Source: Alphaproteobacteria bacterium
GTDB taxonomy: Bacteria > Myxococcota_A > UBA796 > GCA-2862545
Length of the DNA stretch: 27,499 nucleotides
Assembly (NCBI GenBank): GCA_020632915.1
Contig: JACKEP010000042.1
Coordinates: 1-27,499 of the forward strand
Reading direction: 5' to 3'
How positions within the stretch are numbered: the first letter of the stretch is position 1; every line of letters begins with the position of its first letter. The notes below the pieces were generated by a model that was given only the letters and a program-made list of their open reading frames with translations, was not told the origin of the DNA and did no database searches. Of the stretch, positions 1-7,994 are shown piece by piece. The position numbers and the translations under genes were made by a program.

Positions 1-2213
1 GCGGAAGCGACCGGTCGTACGCGGTACTCGACGGCGGGCGCTTCCGGTACCGGCTCGCGCACACGCTCCTGGCGGGCGAGCCGCGCTCGCACGAGCGCCA
101 CCGGATCCACGGCGGTGGCCGGACGCGCCACGGGCCGTGCCGGCGCAGCCCGTGGCGCAGCCCGCGTCGGCGCGTCGAAGCGCTCCCGCACGATCCCGTC
201 GTCGCCGCCGTCGTCGGCCCCCTCGTCGGCACCGTCGAGCTCGGGCAGCTCGCCTTCGCACGCATCGGCCGGCACCCCGAACAGGAAGCGGCTCGGCGCC
301 ACGGGCTCCTTGCGCACCTGACCGCGCCGGGCGTCGAACGAGACCTGGGCGCGGCAGCGGCTGACAAACAGGCGGTCCTTGGCGCGGGTGAACGCGACGT
401 AGGCGAGGCGGCGCTCCTCGTCGACGCCGCCGGTCTCCTCGGCGCTGCGCGCGTGGGGGAACTGGCCCTCGACCATGTTGACCACGAACACCACCGGGTA
501 CTCCAGGCCCTTGGAGTTGTGCACGGTCATCAGGGTGACCTCGCCGCCGTCGGGGATCTCCTCGTCGGCGCCGGTGAGCGCGATGCGGTCGAGCCAGGCC
601 GCCACCACCTCGGCGGGCGCCGCGCCGGGACCCACGGCGTCGTCGCCGTCGAACTGCGCCGCGTCGCGCAGCAGCTGGGTGAGGTTCTCGATGCGTCCGC
701 GCGCCTCGGGCGTGTCCTCGCCCTGCAGCATCGCGACGTAGCCGCTGCGCTCGAGCACCTGCTGCACGAACGCAGGCAGCGACGCGCTGTTCGCCACCTC
801 GGTGAGCTCGTCGGCGAGCCGCACGAAGCCGTCGAGCGCCTTGGCGACGCGATCGGAGCCGGTGGCGAGCGACCGCGCCGTCTTCAGCAGCGGCTCCCCG
901 CGCTCCTGGGCCGCGTCGCGCAGCCGCGTGACCGTGGCCACGCCGATGCCCCGCGGCGGCACGTTCACCACGCGCAGGAAGGCCGCGTCGTCGGCCGGGT
1001 TGGTGACCAGCCGCACGTAGGACAGCGCGTCGCGGATCTCGCGCCGGGCATAGAACTGGCGTCCACCCACCACCTTGAACGGCAGCCCCTCCTCGCGGAA
1101 CGCGAGCTCGAACGGCTGGCTCGTGGCGTTGGTGCGGTAGATGACGGCGATGTCGCCGGCCTTGATCCCCTGGCGGCGCAGCTGGTGGACCGCGCGCGCC
1201 ACGAACACGGCCTCGGACTTGGGGTCGTCGTGGACCAGGAAGCGCACGCGGGCGCCGCCGAGCTTGTGGCCGGTCCACAGGCGCTTGGCGATGCGGTCGA
1301 CGTTCTTCGCCACCACCGCGTTGGCCACGGCGAGGATGCGCTCGGTGCAGCGGTAGTTCTGCTCCATGCGCACCACGCGCGCGTCGGGGAAGTCGCGCTC
1401 GAAGTCGAGGATGTTGCGGATGTCGGCGCCGCGGAAGCCGTAGATCGACTGGTCGTCGTCGCCGACCACCGCGAGGTTGCGGTGCTCCGAGGTCAGCAGG
1501 CGCAGCATCCTGTACTGGGCGCGGTTGGTGTCCTGGTACTCGTCGACGAGCACGTACTGGAAGCGCTGGCGGTACTTGTCGAGCACGTCGGGGTGCTGTT
1601 CGAACAGCTCGACGACCTTGCCGATGAGGTCGTTGAAGTCCATGGCGTCGGCGGCCCGCAGCTGCTCCTCGTAGTCGCGCCACAGCCGGATCAGCGGCTC
1701 GGTGGGGCGCGCGCGCTTCTCGCGGACCACGTCCTCCACGCCGAGCAGCCGGTTCTTGAAGTGGTCGATGCGCCCGAGGATGGCCTTGGGCACGACCACC
1801 TTGGGGTCGTAGCCGTGGTCGGCGACGAGCTGGCGCAGGATGCGGAGCTGGTCGTCGTCGTCGTAGATCGCGAAGCGGCGCGTGTAGCCCAGGGCCTCGG
1901 CCTCCAGGCGCAGGAGGCGGCAGCACGAGCTGTGGAACGTGGACACCCACACGTCCTTGGCGTTGCCGCCCACCAGCTCCTCGACGCGCTCCTTCATCTC
2001 GGCCGCGGCCTTGTTGGTGAACGTGACGGCGAGGATGTTCTCGGGCGCCACGCCAGTGTGGAGCATGTAGGCGACGCGGCGCGTGAGCACGCGCGTCTTG
2101 CCCGACCCGGCGCCGGCCAGGATGAGCAGCGGGCCGTCGCGGTGTTGCACGGCAGCGGCCTGGGCGTCGTTGAGCGGCAACAACGCCTCGGGGATGGGGA
2201 CGAGGTCGGTCAC
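1..2213 (-). CDS. pcrA: PcrA/UvrD-type superfamily 1 DNA helicase (3' end cut by the window edge)
   Basis: ATP-driven 3'-to-5' DNA helicase acting in repair and in removing proteins from DNA. About 737 residues are visible without a stop, so the C-terminus lies beyond base 1. Motifs appear in the family order: Walker A GAGSGKT (residues 34-40), TFTNKAAAEM, DEYQDTN (about 220), GDDDQSIYGFRGAD, EQNYR, VHNSKGLEYPVVF, and motif VI YVAFTRAKDR (about 600). After the helicase core comes a low-complexity acidic then Ala/Pro/Arg-rich tail, as in other PcrA/UvrD proteins whose extreme C-terminus carries an RNA-polymerase-binding module; that module is not visible. The start is GTG at 2213, with GGGAG about 9 bases upstream; its first bases overlap the stop of the GlmU-like gene (GTGA), suggesting coupled translation. 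PcrA versus UvrD cannot be separated from sequence alone. Confidence 0.93.
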   Translation of the reverse strand, partial: MTDLVPIPEALLPLNDAQAAAVQHRDGPLLILAGAGSGKTRVLTRRVAYMLHTGVAPENILAVTFTNKAAAEMKERVEELVGGNAKDVWVSTFHSSCCRLLRLEAEALGYTRRFAIYDDDDQLRILRQLVADHGYDPKVVVPKAILGRIDHFKNRLLGVEDVVREKRARPTEPLIRLWRDYEEQLRAADAMDFNDLIGKVVELFEQHPDVLDKYRQRFQYVLVDEYQDTNRAQYRMLRLLTSEHRNLAVVGDDDQSIYGFRGADIRNILDFERDFPDARVVRMEQNYRCTERILAVANAVVAKNVDRIAKRLWTGHKLGGARVRFLVHDDPKSEAVFVARAVHQLRRQGIKAGDIAVIYRTNATSQPFELAFREEGLPFKVVGGRQFYARREIRDALSYVRLVTNPADDAAFLRVVNVPPRGIGVATVTRLRDAAQERGEPLLKTARSLATGSDRVAKALDGFVRLADELTEVANSASLPAFVQQVLERSGYVAMLQGEDTPEARGRIENLTQLLRDAAQFDGDDAVGPGAAPAEVVAAWLDRIALTGADEEIPDGGEVTLMTVHNSKGLEYPVVFVVNMVEGQFPHARSAEETGGVDEERRLAYVAFTRAKDRLFVSRCRAQVSFDARRGQVRKEPVAPSRFLFGVPADACEGELPELDGADEGADDGGDDGIVRERFDAPTRAAPRAAPARPVARPATAVDPVALVRARLARQERVREPVPEAPAVEYRVRPVAS

Positions 2214-3358
2214 CCCCCGCGCTCCCGGTCCTTCGCGGCCTGGTTGGCGGCGAGGATCGCCGCGCCGCGGTCGTCGAACACCACCTGGCGACCGCGCCCG
2301 AGCGCCAGGGCGCCGTCGGGGACGTCGTCGGTGATCACCGAGCCGGCCCCCACCAGCGCACCCGCACCGACGGCGACGGGGGCCACGAGCGAGGTGTGGG
2401 TGCCCACGAACGCGCCGGCGCCGATCGCGGTGTGGTGCTTGCGCGCGCCGTCGTAGTTGCACGTGATGGTGCCGGCGCCCACGTTGGCCGCCTCGCCGAC
2501 GCTGCAGTCGCCCAGGTAGGACAGGTGGTTGGCCTTGGCGCCCGCGGCGAGGACGGCGTTCTTCGTCTCGACGAAGTTGCCGATGCGCACCCCGGTGCCG
2601 AGCACGGTGCCCGGGCGCAGGCGCGCGAACGGGCCCACCTGGCAGCCAGCACCCACCACCGCCCCCTCGGCGACGGTGTAGGGGTGGCACACGGCCCCCT
2701 CCTGCAGGGTGGTGTCGACGAGGTGGCAGCCGGCGCCGACCACCGCCCCGCGCGCCACGGTGGTGGCGCCCAGCAGGATGGCCCCCTGCCACACGGTGCA
2801 GCCCGGCTCGAGTAGGACCGACGGCCCGAGGAACGGCGGCGCGCCCACGAACCGGGCCCCGCACGCCTCGGCCTCGGCGACCGCGCGGGCCAGTTCGTCG
2901 TCCTCCAGAATCCGCAGCGCGGCGACGTCGTGGACCGGCGCGTAGCGCCATGCCTCCAGCACCCGCGCCCGGGGCACCGCCTCGACCCGACCGACCCGCG
3001 GCGCCAGGGCGCGGGGCACGGCCACGACGGTGCCGCCGTGGGCCTGGAGGTGGCCCAGATCGACCCGCGGCACGGTGCGGTCGTCGGACAGCGCGGCGTC
3101 GGTGGCGCCGTGATCGTCTTCGGCCGTGCCCACCACCAGCGCGCGCCCCGCGGTGGCCACCTCGGTGAGGTGATCGGGCCCGAGCGCGAGCGCCCGTCCG
3201 TCGACCACGACGTCGCCGTCGGCCTCCTCGCCAGGGCCCACCACCACGAGGCGAGCGCCGGCAGCGCGCGCGATCCGTTCCCAGCGCGCGGGGATCGGCT
3301 CCCCCCGCACCTGCTGCGCGGCGAGCCACGGTGGCAGCTGGACGACGACCCCCCACAT
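2210..3358 (-). CDS. GlmU-like N-acetyltransferase with a degenerate nucleotidyltransferase half
   Basis: Predicted 382-residue left-handed beta-helix protein. The C-terminal part (about 175-375) closely follows the GlmU acetyltransferase domain: GPFARLRPG, IGNFVETKNA, KANHLSYLGD with the catalytic His at 278, and GAGTITCNYDGARK. GlmU makes GlcNAc-1-phosphate from acetyl-CoA and glucosamine-1-phosphate for peptidoglycan and lipopolysaccharide precursors. The front half (about 170 residues, against about 228 in E. coli) lacks the G-x-G-T-x-M pyrophosphorylase signature, so the uridylyltransferase activity is probably lost. ATG at 3358 follows a strong GGAGG; an open frame continuing further upstream is read-through of a neighbour's complement. 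The stop overlaps the helicase start. It could be the sole acetyltransferase working with a separate uridylyltransferase, or a paralogue with another amino-sugar substrate. Confidence 0.88.
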   Translation of the reverse strand: MWGVVVQLPPWLAAQQVRGEPIPARWERIARAAGARLVVVGPGEEADGDVVVDGRALALGPDHLTEVATAGRALVVGTAEDDHGATDAALSDDRTVPRVDLGHLQAHGGTVVAVPRALAPRVGRVEAVPRARVLEAWRYAPVHDVAALRILEDDELARAVAEAEACGARFVGAPPFLGPSVLLEPGCTVWQGAILLGATTVARGAVVGAGCHLVDTTLQEGAVCHPYTVAEGAVVGAGCQVGPFARLRPGTVLGTGVRIGNFVETKNAVLAAGAKANHLSYLGDCSVGEAANVGAGTITCNYDGARKHHTAIGAGAFVGTHTSLVAPVAVGAGALVGAGSVITDDVPDGALALGRGRQVVFDDRGAAILAANQAAKDRERGG

Positions 3359-3374
3359 GCATCCTCCGCACGGC

Positions 3375-3389
3375 CCGGGTCCCACCCGG
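3375..3389. promoter_or_regulatory. 15-bp palindrome between divergent genes, candidate TetR operator
   Basis: CCGGGT-CCC-ACCCGG is a perfect 6-bp inverted repeat with a 3-base centre. It sits in the 75-base gap between the GlmU-like gene and the TetR gene, 17 bases from one start codon and 45 from the other. TetR-family proteins usually bind such repeats next to their own gene; assignment to this regulator is inference. Confidence 0.4.
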
Positions 3390-3433
3390 CGCCCCAACCC
3401 TGGTACGGTATCCCGACCTTGCGAGGGGGGTCC

Positions 3434-4048
3434 GTGTCCAGGGGCGACCACGACGACCGTACCGCCGGCGAACGGACACGGGAGCGCATCCTCGAGTGCG
3501 CGCTCCCGCTGTTCGCCATCCACGGCTACGCCGGGGCCTCGGTGCGGATGATCGCCAAGGCTGCCGACGTCAACGTGGCCACGCTCGCCTACCACTTCGC
3601 CGACAAGGACGGGCTGTACCGCGCCACGATCGAGCAGATGTACGTCGAGCTGTCCCACATCGACGTCGGCGACGTGCTCTCCCGGCCGGGCGACCCCCTC
3701 GACAACCTCGTCATCGCCGCGTGGCGGTTCGCACGGGCCCACCGCCAGCAGGTCCACCTGCTCCACCGCCACCTGCTCGACAGCGGCCGCCACCACGAGG
3801 TGCTGGAGGATCACTGGTCGGCCGCGCTGCTCGCGCGCACCGATCCGCTGTTCGCGATGCTGCGCCCCGACTGGGACGCTACCGATCGCAGGCTGCTCGT
3901 GTTCAGCGTGCTGCACCTGGTCGTCCGGTTCGTCCTCGACGATCCCGCCCAGCTGCGGCACGGCCTCGCCGTCGCCGAGGACGCCGACCTCGACAGGGTC
4001 GTCTGCGCGTGGCTCGCGTCGTTGATGCGTGCGCGCCTGGCGGCCTGA
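3434..4048 (+). CDS. TetR/AcrR-family transcriptional regulator
   Basis: A 204-residue one-component repressor. The N-terminal helix-turn-helix is typical of the family: RTRERILECALPLFAIHGY followed by VRMIAKAADVNVATLAYHF and DKDGLYRA (about residues 14-63). The C-terminal ligand-binding and dimerisation part is helical and rich in His and Arg (RQQVHLLHRHLLDSGRHH) with no recognisable ligand signature. GTG at 3434 was chosen because GAGGGGGG lies just upstream and the protein then begins at the usual distance from the helix-turn-helix. It is transcribed away from the GlmU-like/helicase pair across a 75-base gap containing a palindrome, so autoregulation and control of that pair are plausible. 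The ligand is unknown. Confidence 0.92.
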   Translation: MSRGDHDDRTAGERTRERILECALPLFAIHGYAGASVRMIAKAADVNVATLAYHFADKDGLYRATIEQMYVELSHIDVGDVLSRPGDPLDNLVIAAWRFARAHRQQVHLLHRHLLDSGRHHEVLEDHWSAALLARTDPLFAMLRPDWDATDRRLLVFSVLHLVVRFVLDDPAQLRHGLAVAEDADLDRVVCAWLASLMRARLAA

Positions 4049-4145
4049 GCGACGCGCGGATCCGCCGCAGCACCCCAGGTGGTGCCGATCCCGTGACACG
4101 GCGGGAACGTGCCGGGAACCGGGGTTGGGTGCCGCGTCCCGGGGC

Positions 4146-4174
4146 TTGCCGAACGTCGCCGTGCAGACTAGACC
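4146..4174 (+). promoter_or_regulatory. Possible sigma-70-type promoter for the EF-G gene
   Basis: TTGCCG (4146-4151) and TAGACC (4169-4174) are separated by 17 bases, matching TTGACA/TATAAT at 4 of 6 and 3 of 6 positions. It lies in the 287-base gap before the EF-G start and would give a leader of about 155 bases. No other strong feature was seen in the rest of this gap. Confidence 0.35.
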
Positions 4175-4335
4175 GGGCCCCCGATGATGCGGGTGCACCC
4201 GAGGTGCGCCTCGTGATCCGCGCGAAGCGGTCCACGCCTCACCGAACCGGACGCCCGCATCCCCGGACAACCGCGGCCCCGAGCCGCACCTCGTCGCCTC
4301 CTCCGGCGGCGTCGGTCCCTGACCCTGGAGCAGCC

Positions 4336-6477
4336 GTGAACCTCGACACTCAGCGCATCCGGAACATCGGCATCAGCGCGCACATCGACTCGGGCAAGAC
4401 GACGCTCACCGAGCGCATCCTCTACTACACCGCCCGCATCCACGCGATCCACGAGGTCCGTGGCAAGGACGGCGTCGGCGCGAAGATGGACTCGATGGAG
4501 CTCGAGCGCGAGCGCGGCATCACGATCCAGTCGGCGGCCACGTACTGCTCGTGGGGCAAGCAGCTCACCGATCCGAAGGACCCGTCCTTCGTGAACTACC
4601 CGGGCCACGCCCTGGGCGATCACCAGATCAACATCATCGACACCCCGGGCCACGTCGACTTCACCGTCGAGGTCGAGCGCGCGATGCGCGTCCTCGACGG
4701 CGCGATCATGGTGCTCTGCGGCGTCGCCGGCGTGCAGGCGCAGTCGATCACCGTCGACCGCCAGATGAAGCGCTACGGCGTGCCCCGCGTGGCGTTCGTC
4801 AACAAGCTCGACCGCCCCGGCGCCAACCCGTTCAAGGTCAAGGACGCCCTGCGCGACAAGCTCATGCTCAACGCGGTCATGGCCCAGATCCCCATCGGGC
4901 TGTCCGACGAGCTGCGCGGCGTGGTCGACCTCGTCACGATGACCGCCATCTTCTTCGACGGCGACAACGGCGAGAAGCTCCGCACCGCCGACATCCCCGC
5001 CGAGTACCAGGCGCAGGCCGAGGAATACCGCGAGATCCTCATCGACGCCGTCTCGATGTTCGATGACGAGCTGGCGATGCTGTTCCTCGAGGGCGAGGAG
5101 ATCCCCGACGAGCTGCTGCGGTCCGCCCTGCGCAAGGGCGTGCTCAAGCGCGAGATCGTGCCGGTGTTCTGCGGCTCGGCCCTCGGCAACAAGGGCGTCC
5201 AGCCCCTGCTCGACGCCGTCCTGTGGTACCTGCCGTCCCCCGCCGACATGCAGTACTCGGGCCTCGACGTCGACAACGACGAGGCCGTGGTCGCCCTGGC
5301 GCCCGACCCCACCAAGCCGTTCGTCGGCCTGGCGTTCAAGCTCACCGAGGGCCAGTACGGTCAGCTCACCTACGTGCGCGTCTACCAGGGCGTCATGAAG
5401 AAGGGTGAGTTCATCTACAACAGCCGCGACCGCAAGAAGGTCAAGGTCAGCCGCCTCGTCCGCATGCACTCCGACGAGATGGAGGACATCGAGGAGTCCG
5501 GCGCTGGCGACATCGTCGCGCTGTTCGGCGTCGACTGCTACTCCGGCGACACCTTCACCGACGGCGAGACCCGCATCGCGATGTCGTCGATGTTCGTGCC
5601 CGACCCCGTCATCTCGTACACGATCAACGCCGACAGCAAGTCGTCCGCCAACCTGTCGAAGGCGCTCAACCGCTTCTCGAAGGAGGACCCCACGTTCCGC
5701 GTGTCGTCCGACCCCGAGACGGGCGAGACGATCATCGCCGGCATGGGCGAGCTGCACCTCGACGTCTACATCGAGCGCATGCGCCGTGAGTACAAGGTCG
5801 CCGTGCAGACCTCGCCCCCGCGCGTGGCCTACCGCGAGACCGTGTCGCAGCGCGCCGACTTCAACTACACCCACAAGAAGCAGACCGGTGGCTCCGGCCA
5901 GTACGGTCGCGTGGCCGGCTTCATGGAGCCGCTCGAGGGTGGCGACTACGAGTTCGTCGACGGCATCGTCGGCGGCTCCATCCCCCGCGAGTTCATCCCG
6001 TCCTGCGACAAGGGCTTCCGTCAGATGCTCGACAAGGGCCTGATGATCGGCGCTCCCGTCGTCGGCGTGAAGATGACCATCAACGACGGCTCGTCCCACG
6101 CGGTCGACTCGTCCGACATGGCGTTCCAGGCCGCGGCGAAGGGCGCGTTCCGCGAGGCCTACCCCAAGGCCAACCCGGTCATCCTCGAGCCGATCATGAA
6201 GGTCGAGGTCGAGGGCCCCGGCGAGTTCGTCGGCAACATGATCTCGTCGATCAACCAGCGCCGCGGCATGGTCATCGGCTCGTCCGAAGAGGACGGGGTG
6301 GCCCGCGTCGAGGCCGAGGTGCCGCTCGCCGAGATGTTCGGCTACTCCACCGACCTCCGCTCCGCCACGCAGGGCAAGGCCGAGTTCGCGATGGAGTTCT
6401 CCCGCTACGATCGCGTCCCGCGCAACGTCAGCGAGGAGCTCGTCAAGAAGTACCAGGACGAGAAGGCCAACAAGTAG
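4336..6477 (+). CDS. fusA: Elongation factor G, mitochondrial/spirochaete type (EF-G1)
   Basis: GTPase that drives ribosomal translocation in the cytoplasm; 713 residues, near the family length. G1 AHIDSGKT (15-22), switch I RGITIQSAATYC, G3 DTPGHVDF (from 102), G4 NKLD (156-159), and G5-region CGSALGNKGVQPLLDAV are intact. Domain II follows, then domain III (ANLSKALNRFSKEDPTF), domain IV (YTHKKQTGGSGQYGRV) and domain V ending SRYDRVPRNVSEELVKKY. AHIDSGKTT and RGITIQSAATY, in place of the common AHVDAGKTT and RGITIASAAT, are hallmarks of the mitochondrial EF-G1/spdEFG1 clade. GTG at 4336 has GGAG five bases upstream and places the first residues as in homologues. About 14 extra residues lie between switch I and G3. 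There is no rpsL, rpsG or tuf beside it. Confidence 0.97.
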   Translation: MNLDTQRIRNIGISAHIDSGKTTLTERILYYTARIHAIHEVRGKDGVGAKMDSMELERERGITIQSAATYCSWGKQLTDPKDPSFVNYPGHALGDHQINIIDTPGHVDFTVEVERAMRVLDGAIMVLCGVAGVQAQSITVDRQMKRYGVPRVAFVNKLDRPGANPFKVKDALRDKLMLNAVMAQIPIGLSDELRGVVDLVTMTAIFFDGDNGEKLRTADIPAEYQAQAEEYREILIDAVSMFDDELAMLFLEGEEIPDELLRSALRKGVLKREIVPVFCGSALGNKGVQPLLDAVLWYLPSPADMQYSGLDVDNDEAVVALAPDPTKPFVGLAFKLTEGQYGQLTYVRVYQGVMKKGEFIYNSRDRKKVKVSRLVRMHSDEMEDIEESGAGDIVALFGVDCYSGDTFTDGETRIAMSSMFVPDPVISYTINADSKSSANLSKALNRFSKEDPTFRVSSDPETGETIIAGMGELHLDVYIERMRREYKVAVQTSPPRVAYRETVSQRADFNYTHKKQTGGSGQYGRVAGFMEPLEGGDYEFVDGIVGGSIPREFIPSCDKGFRQMLDKGLMIGAPVVGVKMTINDGSSHAVDSSDMAFQAAAKGAFREAYPKANPVILEPIMKVEVEGPGEFVGNMISSINQRRGMVIGSSEEDGVARVEAEVPLAEMFGYSTDLRSATQGKAEFAMEFSRYDRVPRNVSEELVKKYQDEKANK

Positions 6478-6480
6478 GTC

Positions 6481-6526
6481 CGGGGTCTCCCCGTTCCCGC
6501 GCGTGCCTCGCTGGGGTCGCGCGCGG
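6481..6526 (+). terminator. GC-rich hairpins after EF-G, possible terminator
   Basis: Two stems follow the EF-G stop: CGGGG-TCT-CCCCG (6481-6493), and CCGCGCG (6497-6503) pairing with CGCGCGG (6520-6526). Neither is followed by a T-run, so intrinsic termination would be weak. Confidence 0.3.
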
Positions 6527-6602
6527 CGCCCTGACAGGGTCGGGTCGGTCGGATACGACCCGCTCCTCCACGGCGCCGTGCCGGCGCACCCCGAGGTGAG
6601 GC

Positions 6603-7823
6603 ATGCCTCCGGCCTCCGACCCAGGTCCCCTGTCGATCCTCCACGACCTGCTCGCCCGGGTGGGCACGCCCGCGCCCGGTGAGCCCGCGCTCGTCGTGTC
6701 GGCCCCGGGTGCCGGCAAGACGCCGCTGCTGGTCCACATCGCGCTCGACGCGCTGCTCGCCGAGCGCGCGGTGCTCCACGTGGCCCTGGGCGACGGCGTG
6801 GCCCACGTGCGCGCCCACTACGACGACGTGCTGCGTGCGTCGCGCGGCCTGCAGGGCGCCGATCACGCCGTGGCCGCCGTGCAGATCGAGCGGCGCCGCA
6901 TGGTGCTGTCCTACGCCGAGCTCGCGTTCGACCCCGACCACCTCGCGCGCCAGGTCACGATGCTGGAGGAGGTCGCCCACTTCACGCCCGAGCTCGTGGT
7001 GGTCGATGGGATGCACGCCGTCACGTGGGAGGCCCACGGCGCCGCCCTCGCCGCGCTCGGCGAGCGCATGGGCGTGCCGATGTGGGTGACCGTGGCGGCC
7101 GACGACGGCGTGATCCCCGACGGTCCGGCCCACGGCGCCGTGCTGCGCCTCGACCCCGGCGCGTCCGCGATGCAGCTCGCGCTCGTCACCGCCGACGGCT
7201 CCACCACGCTGCCGTGGGTGCTCGACCCCACCACGCTGCGCCTCACCACGCCCGAGGCGCTCGCCGAACCGGCGCGGCTCGAGGCCGCCGCCTGCACGGT
7301 CTACTCGGGCGGGGCGAGCGGCGCTGAGGAGGCGTTCGGCGCCGCCGCAGCCGCCCGCGGCGTGCGCGAGGTCAACTTCACCTTCGACGGCCACCGTCAG
7401 GCCCGCACTGCGGGGGCCGTGCAGCTGTCGCCCCGCGAGCTCGAGGCGGGCGACGTCAGCCTCGTCTACGTCAGCCGCCGGCTCCACCGCACCTACAACC
7501 AGCACGGCCTCATCCGCAAGGTGCTGCAGACCCTGTGGCACATGGTCAGCCGCGCCCAGCAGGTGTTCGTGATCGGCGTGATCCAGGACGACGGCACCGT
7601 GGTCGGCGGCACCGGCTGGTCGGTCGAGCTGGCGCGCATGTGGAGCAAGGAGCTCTGGGTCTACGACCAGGAGCAACACGGCTGGTTCACCTGGACGGGC
7701 CACGCCTGGACGGCGGGCGAGCCCACGATCACCGCCGCCCAGGTCTGCGGTACCGGCACGCGCTACCTCGACGACACCGGACGGCAGGCGATCGACGACC
7801 TGTTCGCACGCAGCTTCCCCTGA
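6603..7823 (+). CDS. P-loop ATPase fused to a C-terminal SLOG/Rossmann-like nucleotide-sensor domain
   Basis: A 406-residue soluble protein of two parts. Residues 1-225 form a RecA/KaiC-like P-loop domain: Walker A APGAGKT (34-40) in LVVSAPGAGKTPLLVHIALD and Walker B ELVVVDGMH (130-138). From about 231 a second Rossmann-type domain begins with YSGGASGAEEAFG (234-246), the Gly-rich phosphate-binding style loop of SLOG/YpsA-like proteins, and ends with GGTGWSVELARMWSKELWVY (335-354), the usual closing GG-T/S-G element. SLOG domains bind nucleotides or nucleotide-derived messengers. No signal peptide or membrane segment is present. ATG at 6603 follows GAGGTGAG. The function is unknown; an ATP-powered device gated by a nucleotide ligand is inference. 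The hairpin at 7851-7872 separates it from the membrane protein downstream. Confidence 0.8.
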   Translation: MPPASDPGPLSILHDLLARVGTPAPGEPALVVSAPGAGKTPLLVHIALDALLAERAVLHVALGDGVAHVRAHYDDVLRASRGLQGADHAVAAVQIERRRMVLSYAELAFDPDHLARQVTMLEEVAHFTPELVVVDGMHAVTWEAHGAALAALGERMGVPMWVTVAADDGVIPDGPAHGAVLRLDPGASAMQLALVTADGSTTLPWVLDPTTLRLTTPEALAEPARLEAAACTVYSGGASGAEEAFGAAAAARGVREVNFTFDGHRQARTAGAVQLSPRELEAGDVSLVYVSRRLHRTYNQHGLIRKVLQTLWHMVSRAQQVFVIGVIQDDGTVVGGTGWSVELARMWSKELWVYDQEQHGWFTWTGHAWTAGEPTITAAQVCGTGTRYLDDTGRQAIDDLFARSFP

Positions 7824-7850
7824 ATCGGGTGCGCGGCGACCGGAGCGCGG

Positions 7851-7872
7851 CGCACGGTCCCACGACCGTGTG
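7851..7872 (+). terminator. Hairpin after the ATPase-SLOG gene
   Basis: CGCACGGTC pairs with GACCGTGTG around a 4-base loop (9-bp stem with one G-T pair), starting 28 bases after the stop codon. There is no T-run, so it may be an mRNA-stabilising or Rho-assisted structure. Confidence 0.4.
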
Positions 7873-7994
7873 AGCCCGCCCGCAGCACGCTTCTCGGGTG
7901 TTCCGGCAGCGCGGGATCCGCTCAAGTGGCCGTCCCCGGATCCGATGCACATCCGGGTAGGGCCTCGCGAGAGGCTCCACGCAGGGGAAGGCCC

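Noticed and set aside
115..364. Two short plus-strand frames at the left edge
   Set aside because: They are antisense to the low-complexity tail of the helicase and show no start signal or recognisable domain.
453..2456. 667-residue plus-strand open frame, His/Val/Arg-rich
   Set aside because: It is the complement of the PcrA/UvrD helicase and GlmU-like genes; the minus strand carries ordered helicase motifs, while this translation is low-complexity.
3359..4270. Long N-terminal extension of the GlmU-like frame
   Set aside because: It is antisense to the TetR gene; the ATG at 3358 with GGAGG is the credible start.
3331..4335. 335-residue N-terminal extension of the EF-G frame
   Set aside because: The extension is out of frame with the TetR gene it crosses and is Arg/Pro-rich. 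EF-G homologues begin at the GTG at 4336, which has its own ribosome-binding site.
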